This document shows positions 41,795-50,764 of a stretch of DNA of 64,000 bases, in pieces. A program made the translations under genes and the position numbers. Positions within the stretch are counted from its first letter, which is position 1. Every line of letters starts with the position of its first letter. The notes below the pieces were generated by a model, which saw nothing but the letters and a program-made list of their open reading frames with translations, made no database searches and was not told the origin of the DNA. Location of the stretch: assembly GCF_000377745.1 (NCBI RefSeq), contig NZ_KB898706.1, forward strand, positions 248,001 to 312,000, read 5' to 3'. Origin of the DNA: Gilvimarinus chinensis DSM 19667 (GTDB taxonomy: Bacteria; Pseudomonadota; Gammaproteobacteria; Pseudomonadales; Cellvibrionaceae).

Positions 41795-43600
41795 TTACTG
41801 CCGCCAGACCGCAGAAAAATCATTCGATGACGGGGTTGAGGATGAATTGCCCTCGGTATCAGAGCTCGTGCTGGTCAGCACTTTATAGGCAAACTGACTG
41901 ATAGCACCCGTGGTAAACAGTCTGCGCGTCAATTGCAAGGTTGACAGCTTTCCATTTTGGTAAAGTTTAATTTTTTGCTGCTCATGAAAGCTCACCGCGT
42001 TGGTCAGTAAACTGGCGGGGCGGTTTGCCAGTCTTTGAGCGGGCAGCGCCAGCACCCGCAGGTATTCTGCGTCGTCTCCTGTTTTTTGTATTACCGCTGC
42101 CGCCGCTGGCTGTGCCTGCGGTGCGAGCAGTTGAATACCAAGTTGGCTGGAGCCACGGGCTTGCTGCACCCAGCGCACCGCCGCGATGGCCCATTTAAAG
42201 CGACCGGGTTCTCGGATGCCAAGAATTTCTCCGGCCCGCAGCTGGAGTGGAATCTCGGTGTGCCACTCAAGGCAATAACCACCCGCGCTTACATCAACAA
42301 TGTCGACAGAGTAAATCGGGTGTTCGCCCCGATAGCGTAAGCGTGAGCTTTGGCGAATTTTTTCATCTACATTTGTTGTTGCTGCACCCGTGTTGTTGAG
42401 TGCGGGGCGGGCTACATCAAACGCTTCGCCCCAAGGATCTCCTGCATCTGAGCTTATTCGGTCTTTGAGTTTTAAGCTGCGCTTTTTGAACACCGCCTCG
42501 TTGCTGTCTTCCAATCCCATTTCGGATGGCTGGCGAACAAACATACTGAAGGGGGTTTCCTCGGCTACGTAGTAGTGCAAATTGCTTAGGCCGACGGTCA
42601 CGTCTAAAGAGCCTTCACCGGCGTGCCGGTCAAAGGTTCGCTGCGCGGTATGCTGCCAGGCGTTCAGAATGTGATTAGCCAGCGCCGAATTGAGGCTGAG
42701 GGGGCGTAGTTTATCGGCAGAGTTCGTGATAGCCGATAACTCATCACACAAATGGGATGTGTTTATTTGCCGAATGGCGTCGCTATCGTAAAGGCCGAGC
42801 CGGTTGCGGTATACGGGTGGGCCAGCACTGTCGAGCATAACGCTGTACAGGCCCTCTGCGGTCATGTTTCGTTCACTTTCTAAACGAGCTTTTGGGGCAA
42901 GCGTCTCAAGGGCGCGGTATACGTTGTATAAATCCACTTGACGCAACTGATTGGGGCGGCAAGAGGCGAGCAGACAGATACGTAAAAAAGCCGCTTCAAC
43001 GGTGTTGATACCCCGGTGATGGGGCAGCGGGTCATCAACGGGCAATGTATGGAGTGACAGGGTCTCGGCTAATTGATACAGAGTGTTAATTTCTCGCCAG
43101 ACTTGGGTCATGGCCGGAGCATAAAGCTGATAGCTGCGCAGCAGAAGGTGACCTAAGCTGGTGATTGCTCTGTGAATGGCCAGGGCGCGAAGCTCGTCGC
43201 TGGATTTACTGTTAAGTAAATCGCGCAGAGCACAAGAATAAGCGTTGCTTAAATGCTTTTGTAACGCCTGCGCAACCGTGGCTGCTTTGCGTGCAGGCTC
43301 GGGAAGAATAATGGGCTGGTTCAAAAACGTTTTTGACAGTCCGAGAATACTGCCGTGCACGGCTGGGCGCACGGTCTCAATCAATGCCAAATGATTTTCA
43401 CCATCGGTTTTCAGGCGGGCAAGTTCAGGCACTGCAGAATAAAGTAAAGCGCTGACAAAGCTGATACGGGTGAGGGGCAAGGCATCCACCCAGGCGGCGA
43501 CACTTTTAGGGGTAGGGCTTTTGCAGAAGCTCAGTTGCTTAAGCTCGGGCTCTGGAAGACGTAGCCGTGTCAGTAATTCCTGCGGTGTAGTGTTGCTCAT
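41795..43600 (-). CDS. Large PilZ-domain protein
   Basis: About 601 residues from ATG 43600; the frame is open to 43678, overlapping the end of epmB. A long helical N-terminal region of unknown fold (about 1-420) is followed by a PilZ-like beta domain (about 440-545) with RLRYRGEHPIYSVDIVDVSAGGYCLEW, where RxxxR is degenerate but DxSxxG is intact. A short tail rich in Ser and Thr ends the protein. It probably binds cyclic di-GMP. Lying between epmB and fimX, it may work with FimX in pilus or surface control. Confidence 0.75.
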   Translation of the reverse strand: MSNTTPQELLTRLRLPEPELKQLSFCKSPTPKSVAAWVDALPLTRISFVSALLYSAVPELARLKTDGENHLALIETVRPAVHGSILGLSKTFLNQPIILPEPARKAATVAQALQKHLSNAYSCALRDLLNSKSSDELRALAIHRAITSLGHLLLRSYQLYAPAMTQVWREINTLYQLAETLSLHTLPVDDPLPHHRGINTVEAAFLRICLLASCRPNQLRQVDLYNVYRALETLAPKARLESERNMTAEGLYSVMLDSAGPPVYRNRLGLYDSDAIRQINTSHLCDELSAITNSADKLRPLSLNSALANHILNAWQHTAQRTFDRHAGEGSLDVTVGLSNLHYYVAEETPFSMFVRQPSEMGLEDSNEAVFKKRSLKLKDRISSDAGDPWGEAFDVARPALNNTGAATTNVDEKIRQSSRLRYRGEHPIYSVDIVDVSAGGYCLEWHTEIPLQLRAGEILGIREPGRFKWAIAAVRWVQQARGSSQLGIQLLAPQAQPAAAAVIQKTGDDAEYLRVLALPAQRLANRPASLLTNAVSFHEQQKIKLYQNGKLSTLQLTRRLFTTGAISQFAYKVLTSTSSDTEGNSSSTPSSNDFSAVWRQ

Positions 43601-43661
43601 TAAATGTTTGAACCTGTATTGCGATATAGTAAATATAGCGGATTTAGCCGCCGCTTGTCGC

Positions 43662-44690
43662 TTAATATTGCCTGTCAACGAGAGAATGCACGGGCGTTTT
43701 ACACGGTTTACCGGCTATTTCCCGCACCAGTTTAGGCACTAAATAACCGGGTAAATGATGTTGTAACTTTTGATGCAGTAACAGCGCTTCAGACTCTGTA
43801 ACGTCAAAGTGCCCCGCGCCGCGCACTTTATCCAGTAAGTGAAGGTAGTAAGGCAATGCGCCGTGTGCAAAAAGTGTTTCACTCAGTTCGGACAGTGCCC
43901 TCAGAGAATCGTTTATTCCCTTAAGCAAAACTGTTTGGTTAAGAACGGTAATGTCTGCGTGTTTAAGCTCGGCAATAGCGTGTTTAACCTCGTGGTTTAA
44001 TTCACGGGCGTGATTGGCGTGAATGACCAGCGTGGTTTGCAGGTGTGGCCGGGTCAGAGCTTTAATGCAGTCCTCGGTAATACGTGATGGAATGACGATG
44101 GGCAGGCGCGAGTGTACTCGCAAGCGACGCACATGAGAAATTTCACTGACTTGATCTGTTAGCCAGTTAAGGGTTGAGTCTGGTGCGCCAAGTGGGTCGC
44201 CACCGCTGTAAATAACCTCGGTAATGGTCTCGTCTTTCTTTATATAGTCGAACACCTGCTGCCAGTGGTCGCGGCTGGGGCGGTTTTCGCTGTAGGGAAA
44301 GTGACGGCGAAAACAGTAGCGGCAGTTGATGGCGCAGTTACCGGTCACCACCAGTAAAACGCGGCCGTGGTATTTGTGGATAAGCCCCGGCAATTGATTG
44401 CTGTCGGCTTCGCCCAGCGGGTCGTGGGTGTAGCCGGGTTCAGCGATAAGCTCGTCGCCCAAGGGTAGCACCTGGCGCAGAAGTGGGTCGTTGATATTGC
44501 CGCGCTCCATGCGCGCCACATAGCTGTGCGGCACCCGCAGGGCAAAATCCTGACTGGCCAAACGGGCCGCCGGGAGCAGGTCAGGGGCCAGCCCCAGTTC
44601 AGCAAACAGCGCTTCGGGGGTCCGAATCAGGTTTTTCAGCGCCTCTTGCCAGGTTTCGGTCTGCCATGTGGCGGCGGTTCGATGTATCAT
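43662..44690 (-). CDS. epmB: EF-P beta-lysylation protein EpmB (lysine 2,3-aminomutase-like)
   Basis: 342 residues. Radical SAM cluster CAINCRYCFRR (Cys-x3-Cys-x2-Cys). The GGDPLG motif and C-terminal LVREIAGKPCKTPV are as in EpmB. It converts (S)-alpha-lysine to (R)-beta-lysine, which EpmA then attaches to EF-P. It is divergent from efp with only 39 bases between the starts, which is the classical arrangement. Confidence 0.95.
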   Translation of the reverse strand: MIHRTAATWQTETWQEALKNLIRTPEALFAELGLAPDLLPAARLASQDFALRVPHSYVARMERGNINDPLLRQVLPLGDELIAEPGYTHDPLGEADSNQLPGLIHKYHGRVLLVVTGNCAINCRYCFRRHFPYSENRPSRDHWQQVFDYIKKDETITEVIYSGGDPLGAPDSTLNWLTDQVSEISHVRRLRVHSRLPIVIPSRITEDCIKALTRPHLQTTLVIHANHARELNHEVKHAIAELKHADITVLNQTVLLKGINDSLRALSELSETLFAHGALPYYLHLLDKVRGAGHFDVTESEALLLHQKLQHHLPGYLVPKLVREIAGKPCKTPVHSLVDRQY

Positions 44691-44729
44691 TGGCGCCTTT
44701 CAAATTCAGTTAACGTCTAGAGAGGGGTT

Positions 44730-45299
44730 ATGGCCACCTATTCTATCAATGATTTCCGCACCGGGTTGAAAGTAATGCTGGACGGTGATCCCTGTAACAT
44801 CGTAGAGAACGAGCTGGTTAAACCCGGTAAAGGCCAGGCCTTTAACCGCGTTAAGCTGCGCAACCTGACCACTGGTCGCGTATGGGAACGTACTTTCCGC
44901 AGCAACGAATCACTGGAAGGCGCGGATGTGGTCGATCGGGATATGGAGTACCTGTACACCGATGGCGAATTCTGGCACTTTATGGACCCAGACACCTTTG
45001 ACCAGTTTGCCGCCGATCAAAAAGCCGTTGCCGATGCTGCCAAGTGGCTGCGTGAGCAAGACAAGTGTGTGGTTACCCTGTTTAACAACGCACCTTTGGT
45101 GATTACCCCGCCCAACCACGTTGAGCTGGAAGTGGTGCAAACGGACCCGGGCCTGAAAGGCGACACCGCACAGGGCGGCACCAAGCCTGCTACCTTGAGC
45201 ACCGGCGCCGTGGTTAAAGTGCCTTTGTTTATGAACGAAGGCGACGTGGTGCGTGTGGATACCCGCACCGGTGAATACCTGGGCCGTGCCAACAGCTAA
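44730..45299 (+). CDS. efp: Translation elongation factor P
   Basis: 189 residues with three beta-barrel domains. The modified loop is VKPGKGQAF with Lys34 as the beta-lysylation site, and the C-terminal signature [15 protein letters not shown] is complete. It relieves ribosome stalling at polyproline. A GAGAGGGG ribosome-binding site precedes the ATG. It is flanked by both enzymes for its modification. Confidence 0.98.
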   Translation: MATYSINDFRTGLKVMLDGDPCNIVENELVKPGKGQAFNRVKLRNLTTGRVWERTFRSNESLEGADVVDRDMEYLYTDGEFWHFMDPDTFDQFAADQKAVADAAKWLREQDKCVVTLFNNAPLVITPPNHVELEVVQTDPGLKGDTAQGGTKPATLSTGAVVKVPLFMNEGDVVRVDTRTGEYLGRANS

Positions 45300-45304
45300 G
45301 CGCT

Positions 45305-46258
45305 GTGTCTAACTCCGAGTATTTACCCTCTTGTTCGCCCGCGCTTATCGAAGCGCGGGCGAATTTGTATCGAAACATCCGCGATTTTTTTTACGCCCGC
45401 CATGTGCTTGAAGTGGATATGCCACTGTTGGCCTCGCACTTTGTCACCGACCCTTTTATTCAGCCTATCGTTGCCGACGACACCGGCTGTACCCGCTACC
45501 TGCAAAGCTCCCCCGAATACGCCATGAAGCGTTTGCTGGCGGCCCAGCCGCGCTGCATTTACTCGCTGGGGAAAGTCTTTCGCGCCGCTGAAACCAGCCG
45601 CCGTCACAACCCAGAGTTCACTATGCTGGAGTGGTATCGCTTAGGGCTGGATGATCATCAGCTAATGGCCGAGGTTGCCGAGCTGGTGCAGAGCGTGCTG
45701 CCCGATGTGGCTGTGCATTACCTGAGTTACCACCAATGGTTTGCGAGCAACCTGGGGATAAACCCACACACCTGCGAATTGGCCGAGCTGCGTCGTGTGG
45801 GTAAAACGCTGATTGAAATAGACGATACCGGCTTAACGTGCGATGACTGGCTGGATTTGCTGGTTACTCACAGGTTAGAGCCGCAAATGCCCGCAGGGCT
45901 TACCTTTATTTACGATTATCCTGCCAGCCAGGCCGCCTTGGCGAAAATATTGCCTGATAAAACCGGTACGCTGGTGGCACGCCGCTTCGAGGCCTTTTTA
46001 AATGGCATGGAGTTGGCCAACGGCTACTGGGAATTAACCGACCCCCAAGAGCAGCGCCGTCGGTTCGCCGCCGATCAGAAGCGGCGCCGCGATCTGGGTT
46101 TGCCTGACATAGCGGCTGACCCCAAGCTGCTGGCGGCCTTGGAGGCGGGCCTGCCCGACTGCGCCGGTGTCGCCTTGGGGGTGGATCGCTTACTGATGCA
46201 GCTAACCGGCACCCGCGATATTGCCCACACCCTGGCTTTTGCCGCCGACAGGGTGTGA
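45305..46258 (+). CDS. epmA: EF-P--(R)-beta-lysine ligase
   Basis: 317 residues (GTG start 5 bases after efp). It is a class II lysyl-tRNA-synthetase catalytic core without the anticodon domain. Visible motifs include FRAAETSRRHNPEFTMLEWY (motif 2) and ALGVDRLLM (motif 3). It ligates beta-lysine to Lys34 of EF-P. Immediate cotranscription with efp makes a compact EF-P module. No epmC (hydroxylase) is visible nearby. Confidence 0.96.
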   Translation: MSNSEYLPSCSPALIEARANLYRNIRDFFYARHVLEVDMPLLASHFVTDPFIQPIVADDTGCTRYLQSSPEYAMKRLLAAQPRCIYSLGKVFRAAETSRRHNPEFTMLEWYRLGLDDHQLMAEVAELVQSVLPDVAVHYLSYHQWFASNLGINPHTCELAELRRVGKTLIEIDDTGLTCDDWLDLLVTHRLEPQMPAGLTFIYDYPASQAALAKILPDKTGTLVARRFEAFLNGMELANGYWELTDPQEQRRRFAADQKRRRDLGLPDIAADPKLLAALEAGLPDCAGVALGVDRLLMQLTGTRDIAHTLAFAADRV

Positions 46259-46279
46259 ATAACGCTGACCGAATACACT

Positions 46280-46288
46280 TGTGGGTAA
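46280..46288 (-). promoter_or_regulatory. Near-consensus DnaA box
   Basis: TTACCCACA on the minus strand, one base off TTATCCACA. Part of a group of four in the epmA-ppc gap. Confidence 0.45.
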
Positions 46289-46328
46289 TTGGAGCGGGCA
46301 GTGGAAAACCTTTGCTGGCGCTTTAAAA

Positions 46329-46337
46329 TTGTCCACA
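46329..46337 (+). promoter_or_regulatory. Near-consensus DnaA box
   Basis: TTGTCCACA, one base off TTATCCACA. Confidence 0.45.
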
Positions 46338-46477
46338 CTTGATGCATCTGTGAGCAATAAAGGCCCGTATAACTGTCTGTTTTTGTGTGCTTTTTGCCCT
46401 GGTTGTGAATCACACAGTTTTGCTCCGGCCAGGCGTGGCCTGGCCCCGGGGCGGTTACGCAAAGCCCGTGCACAAAG

Positions 46478-46500
46478 TTATCCACAGTGAATGTGGATAA
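46478..46500. promoter_or_regulatory. Pair of perfect, inverted DnaA boxes
   Basis: TTATCCACA at 46478-46486 and its exact inverse TGTGGATAA at 46492-46500, five bases apart, 82 bases before the ppc start. Two near-matches lie upstream in the same gap. Confidence 0.7.
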
Positions 46501-46581
46501 TGAAAATGGCTGCGGTTTTGGGCCTGACGGGAATTTTCAAAATCCCTTAAAATGTCTTTTTTTGGCAACGGAGAAAAGTTG

Positions 46582-49197
46582 ATGCAACAGTTACCCGAAA
46601 CCCTGCGGGAAAACGTCCGCTTATTAGGGGAGTTACTGGGCGAGACCATTCGCGACCACGAGGGCGAAGAGCGTTTCAGCAGGATCGAACAGATCCGCCA
46701 GTTGGGCAAAAGTATCAATCAGAGCGAAGAGGATGACCCCTCGGCCCTGGTGGATATGCTGGGCGAACTTAACGATGAGGATATTCTGCCCATCGTGCGC
46801 GCCTTTAATCAGTTTCTTAATTTGGCCAATATGGCCGACCAAGAGTACGGCGCCAGCGCCGAGGCCGAGCCTGAAGATGGGCTAAAGGCCATGTTGCTCA
46901 ACTTTAAAGACACCTACGGGCAGGACAGACTGGCCGAAGAGATTCGCAACCTGCGCATCGAACTGGTGTTGACCGCCCACCCCACCGAGGTGACCCGCCG
47001 CACCTTAATCCGCAAGTACGACCAAATCGTTAATACCCTGTCGGATCAGCAGCGCGGCAATTTGCTCAGCTTTGAAAAAGACAAGGTTATCGGTCGCCTA
47101 CACCGTCTGGTGGAAGAAATGTGGTCCACCGACGAGATCCGCAGCGAACGACCCACCGCCGTGGACGAAGCCAAATGGGGCTTTGCGGTGATTGAAAACA
47201 GCCTGTGGCAGGCCGTGCCGGACTTTATCCGCCACTTGGACCGCCTGAGCAGCCGCCACCTGGATTTAAAGCTGCCGCTGGATTTGCACCCCTTCCACTT
47301 TTTCTCGTGGATGGGCGGCGACCGCGACGGTAACCCCAATGTCACCCACGCCGTCACCCGCGAGGTTCTATTGCTGGGCCGCTGGATGGCCGCCGAGCTG
47401 TACCTGCGCGATGTGGAAGGACTCTACGGCGACCTGAGCATGTACGAGGCAAGCGCCGAGCTGCGCGAACAAGTGGGCGACTCTGACACCCCTTATCGCG
47501 ATTATCTGGCCGGTTTCCGCAAGCGCATTCAGGCTACCCTGGACTGGGCCGAAGCCACCCTTAAGGGCGAAGAGCCCGCCAAACCCGCCGGTTTGATCGA
47601 AAGCCGCGACGACTTGCTCGAGCCGTTAATGCTTTGCTACCGCTCGCTTAACGACGTAGGTCTGCCGCACATTGCCAATGGCCCGCTGCTGGATACCATC
47701 CGCCGGGTGCACAGCTTTGGCGTTAACCTGGTGCCTCTGGATGTGCGCCAGGACGGCGAGCGCCATGTCGCCGTGATGGACGAGCTGACCCAGTATCTGG
47801 AAATGGGCAGCTACCTGGAGTGGGACGAAGCCACCCGCCAGGAATTTTTGCTTAAACACCTGCAGGAAAAACGCCCGCTGCTGCCCGCCGACTGGCCCGT
47901 GAGCGACGAAGGCGCCGAGGTACTGAAAACCTGCCGTGTGATCGCCAGCGAGCCGCCGGAAACTCTATCCACCTATATTATCTCCATGGCGCAGCAGCCC
48001 TCAGATGTATTAGTCGTAGCGCTGCTGTTAAAAGAGTGCGGCATGAGCTGGAACATGCCCATCGTACCGCTGTTTGAAACCCTGGACGATCTGGATCGCT
48101 CCGCCGAGGTTATGGACCTGCTGTGGCAACTGCCTTGGTACCGCGAGTACACCAGCACCAAGCAAACCGTGATGATCGGCTACTCCGACTCGGCCAAAGA
48201 CGCGGGAAAATTCGCCGCTACCTGGGCCCAGTACAAATCCCAAGAGCGCCTGGTTCAACTGGCCGATAAGCACGGTATCGATTTAATTCTGTTCCACGGT
48301 CGCGGCGGCACTGTGGGGCGCGGTGGCGGCCCGGTAGAAAAAGCCATGGCTTCGCAGCCGCCGGGTTCGGTAAAAGGTAAAATTCGCGTAACCGAACAGG
48401 GCGAGATGATTCGCTACAAGTTCGGCTTGCCCAAAGTCGCCTTTAGCAGCTTCTCGACTTACACCGTGGCCACCCTGCGCGCGACTCTCGAACCCCACGC
48501 CGCGCCGCAAGCCGAATGGCGCGACTTAATCGAGCGCATGGCGCAAGCCAGCCTTGAAGGCTACCGCCGCGTTGTTCAGGGGCACCCACAGTTTGTGCCT
48601 TACTTTCGCTCACTCACCCCCGAGCAAGAGCTGGGCCTGCTGGCACTGGGTTCGCGCCCGGCCAAGCGTAAAGCCACCGGCGGGGTTGAAAGCCTGCGCG
48701 CCATTCCATGGGTATTCGCCTGGATGCAAGTGCGCTTAAACCTGCCCGCCTGGTTGGGTACCCGCCAAGCCTTGGAATACGCGCTGGAAAACTCCCCCGG
48801 CACCTTGAACGACATGGTAGAAAACTGGCCATTCTTCTCAGCGTTTTTAGACCTGCTGGAAATGGTCATCGGCAAGGCGGACACGCCCATCGCCGCTTAC
48901 TACGAAAAGCAATTGGTGCCCCAAGAACTGCACCCACTGGGTCAGGAACTGCGCGCCGATCTGTCTGCGCTTGAGGTGCTGATTAACCGCATTAAAAAGC
49001 AAGACGAATTGTTCGAGTCCGATCCGGTGCTGCGCCAGACCTTAAGCGTGCGCAAACCCTATATCGATCCGCTCAACCTGCTGCAGGCGGAATTGCTTAA
49101 ACGCTATCGCAGCGGCAAACCCTTTAGCGACGAGCTTGAGCGCGCGCTTAAAGTGACCATGGCCGGTATTTCTGCGGGGATGCGGAATACGGGGTAG
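46582..49197 (+). CDS. ppc: Phosphoenolpyruvate carboxylase
   Basis: 871 residues from ATG 46582, chosen for its CGGAGAA ribosome-binding site; ATG 46552 is in frame but lacks one. Signatures: VLTAHPTEVTRRT (catalytic His), GYSDSAKDAG and the PEP-binding loop FHGRGGTVGRGGGP. C-terminal RNTG is as in other family members. It makes oxaloacetate from PEP and bicarbonate, refilling the citric acid cycle. Single-gene unit ending at a terminator. Confidence 0.97.
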   Translation: MQQLPETLRENVRLLGELLGETIRDHEGEERFSRIEQIRQLGKSINQSEEDDPSALVDMLGELNDEDILPIVRAFNQFLNLANMADQEYGASAEAEPEDGLKAMLLNFKDTYGQDRLAEEIRNLRIELVLTAHPTEVTRRTLIRKYDQIVNTLSDQQRGNLLSFEKDKVIGRLHRLVEEMWSTDEIRSERPTAVDEAKWGFAVIENSLWQAVPDFIRHLDRLSSRHLDLKLPLDLHPFHFFSWMGGDRDGNPNVTHAVTREVLLLGRWMAAELYLRDVEGLYGDLSMYEASAELREQVGDSDTPYRDYLAGFRKRIQATLDWAEATLKGEEPAKPAGLIESRDDLLEPLMLCYRSLNDVGLPHIANGPLLDTIRRVHSFGVNLVPLDVRQDGERHVAVMDELTQYLEMGSYLEWDEATRQEFLLKHLQEKRPLLPADWPVSDEGAEVLKTCRVIASEPPETLSTYIISMAQQPSDVLVVALLLKECGMSWNMPIVPLFETLDDLDRSAEVMDLLWQLPWYREYTSTKQTVMIGYSDSAKDAGKFAATWAQYKSQERLVQLADKHGIDLILFHGRGGTVGRGGGPVEKAMASQPPGSVKGKIRVTEQGEMIRYKFGLPKVAFSSFSTYTVATLRATLEPHAAPQAEWRDLIERMAQASLEGYRRVVQGHPQFVPYFRSLTPEQELGLLALGSRPAKRKATGGVESLRAIPWVFAWMQVRLNLPAWLGTRQALEYALENSPGTLNDMVENWPFFSAFLDLLEMVIGKADTPIAAYYEKQLVPQELHPLGQELRADLSALEVLINRIKKQDELFESDPVLRQTLSVRKPYIDPLNLLQAELLKRYRSGKPFSDELERALKVTMAGISAGMRNTG

Positions 49198-49244
49198 TGG
49201 TTGGTTGACGGTTCACGGGGTATGGTGAACGGTTGATGAAATGA

Positions 49245-49278
49245 GGGGAGGTGGCCTTTTGGTTGCCTCCCCTTTTTT
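49245..49278 (+). terminator. Terminator of ppc
   Basis: An eleven-pair stem with wobbles (GGGGAGGTGGC ... GTTGCCTCCCC) followed by T6, about 50 bases after the ppc stop. Confidence 0.8.
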
Positions 49279-49355
49279 GTTTGAGGGGGGCTAACGTCTT
49301 ATGCGAAGGCTATTCGTGCATTGTGTTTAACAAGCGACACCTCTGATTCAGGCTT

Positions 49356-49751
49356 TTACTGCGCGGCGTTTTGCAGGCCCAGGTGCTTTACGAAGGGTTG
49401 AAAATCTTTGTCTGAGAACAGCAGGGGAAGATTATGCTCAATACAATATGAGGCAATAATAACGTCAGCGGTCTTTCGTATGGTAATACCTTTCTTTCGT
49501 AACTTGCGAAAATTATCAGCGTTTTTGATGGCCATATTTTTTCCTAAAAGCTCGTATATAGTAAGCTCTTCCAGCAGGCTTTTGGCTAGCTTGTAGTCCT
49601 TTTCATGGCGAAACCCCTGCAGCACTTCGGTGAGTATTAAGTCGCCTATCGCCACGGCGCGGTTGCCTAAAATACTGTCTAAAAGATCGGCCTCGGCGCT
49701 GTCGTTTCCGCTAAAAAAGTCGATCCAAACGCTGGAGTCCACGAGAATCAA
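49356..49751 (-). CDS. vapC: VapC-family PIN-domain toxin
   Basis: 131 residues, PIN-domain ribonuclease. Acidic residues expected at the active site are visible: Asp5 (ILVDSSVWID), Glu in DLILTEVLQG, Asp in IRKTADVIIASYC and Asp near the end (LLFSDKDFQPF). It should cut RNA and stop growth unless bound by the antitoxin encoded directly upstream. Its ATG overlaps the antitoxin stop (ATGA). Length and layout are standard. Confidence 0.92.
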   Translation of the reverse strand: MILVDSSVWIDFFSGNDSAEADLLDSILGNRAVAIGDLILTEVLQGFRHEKDYKLAKSLLEELTIYELLGKNMAIKNADNFRKLRKKGITIRKTADVIIASYCIEHNLPLLFSDKDFQPFVKHLGLQNAAQ

Positions 49752-49942
49752 GAGGCGCTCCGCATATCGTCCAGGTCACCGGACCATTCCAGCTTGCCCC
49801 TGTAGCGTTTAATCCCTTCTTGTTTTTTCAGCTGAATCAAAGCCTTGAGTCCTTGTTCTACAGCCTCTTTCTTGGTTTTAAGACCGGTTGCCTTAAGTGC
49901 TTCGCTCATCAGCTTATCGTCAATTTCGATATTGGTGCGCAT
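49748..49942 (-). CDS. vapB: VapB-type antitoxin (DUF2191-like)
   Basis: 64 residues from ATG 49942. The N-terminus MRTNIEIDDKLMSEALKATG is the ribbon-helix-helix start of type II VapB antitoxins, and the C-terminus wraps the toxin. An upstream extension of the frame to 50002 is rejected because it would cover the operator. The first gene of vapBC, likely autorepressed through the palindrome at 49959. Confidence 0.9.
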   Translation of the reverse strand: MRTNIEIDDKLMSEALKATGLKTKKEAVEQGLKALIQLKKQEGIKRYRGKLEWSGDLDDMRSAS

Positions 49943-49958
49943 TGTTTTTACCTCACCT

Positions 49959-49989
49959 GATGTGTATGTTTTCAGGATATATACACATC
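49959..49989. promoter_or_regulatory. Palindromic operator of vapBC
   Basis: Exact nine-base inverted repeat GATGTGTAT ... ATACACATC with a 13-base spacer, 17 bases before the vapB start. This is the typical form of an antitoxin-binding site. Confidence 0.75.
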
Positions 49990-50074
49990 GTGGTTTGGTC
50001 AACTTGAGGGGGCTAAGCGGTCTGAGGTCGGACGTCTGAGGTCTGAAGCGAATGGCACATACTTAAGCCTCGTC

Positions 50075-50094
50075 ATCCCCGCGAAAGCGGGGAT
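50075..50094. repeat. REP-like hairpin ATCCCCGC-GAAA-GCGGGGAT
   Basis: Eight-pair perfect stem with a GAAA loop inside CGTCATCCCCGCGAAAG. This kind of short dispersed palindrome is widespread in proteobacterial intergenic DNA. Only one copy is in this window. Confidence 0.7.
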
Positions 50095-50757
50095 CTAATG
50101 GCTTTAAGTGCTGGGGTCTTTGTGTTCCTGACTTCACGCACTATGTCTAGAACATATTGCTAAAATTGCTATTTTCCTTTCAATATGCCCGTGTCGCCGG
50201 GCGTTGCGAGTTACTTTTTTCGGCAAAAAGTAACCAAAAACCTCGCCCAACAGCTGGCCCCTTCGGGGTGCCCTCCCTCCAGCCAATTTTAGCGGTCGGT
50301 CTAAACCGCACATCCATGTGCGCTTAGACCTTTCGCGCTCATCCAGAGCGCTCAACCCCTAAAATCGGCCTCCGCTCGGCTCAGTTGTAAACGGGCGAGA
50401 AACCCAACTGGTTCCACGTTTTCAACTTTGTGGCGGCCGTGTATTTCAAGTCACCTTCGCGTTTTAAGGCTTATATCGAATTAAAGATATAAGGGGCTTC
50501 AGAGGTGAGGAGGCGGTTTGCTATAAACTATCGTTTGCTTTGCGGTTTTCAAGTTTTAGAAAAAACTTTATAGTCAGGCACTTAACCAGTTTGGAAGGTT
50601 AGATAACAAGACCGCTCTTCGCGCGTTAACGCGCACGCACACTTTGTTCGCCCTTCCTGAAGCCCGTAATTGGCTTAAATGACTGATAATTCAAAGGCTT
50701 GAGCCTCTTTGTTGGAGTTTTTCAGCGAAGGATGTTGCGCATGCCCGACATACAAAT
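50095..50757. other. Gene-poor stretch with degenerate repeat-like DNA
   Basis: No convincing gene. The piece around 50130-50360 contains TTTTTTCGGCAAAAAGTAACC, which I associate with a dispersed repeat in gammaproteobacteria. A 73-codon minus-strand frame there (50134-50355) is probably not a gene. Near 50621-50634 is a small palindrome (GCGCGTTAACGCGC). A weak left-half attC-like sequence (TAACAAGACCGCTC) starts at 50613. Confidence 0.45.
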
Positions 50758-50764
50758 GTTAAAT
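50758..50764 (+). repeat. Possible integron core site (GTTRRRY) before a cassette ORF
   Basis: GTTAAAT immediately at the start codon of the 143-residue gene, matching GTTRRRY. This is how mobile gene cassettes usually begin. Support comes from the attC-like structure after the same gene. Confidence 0.4.

Noticed and set aside
46259-46581. DnaA boxes as a replication origin
   Set aside because: No AT-rich unwinding region, no gidA/mnmG, dnaA, rpmH or parAB nearby; ppc and epmA are not origin neighbours. Kept only as a DnaA-box cluster.
50134-50355. 73-codon minus-strand frame as a gene
   Set aside because: Low-complexity basic sequence in repeat-like DNA, no ribosome-binding site, no recognisable domain.
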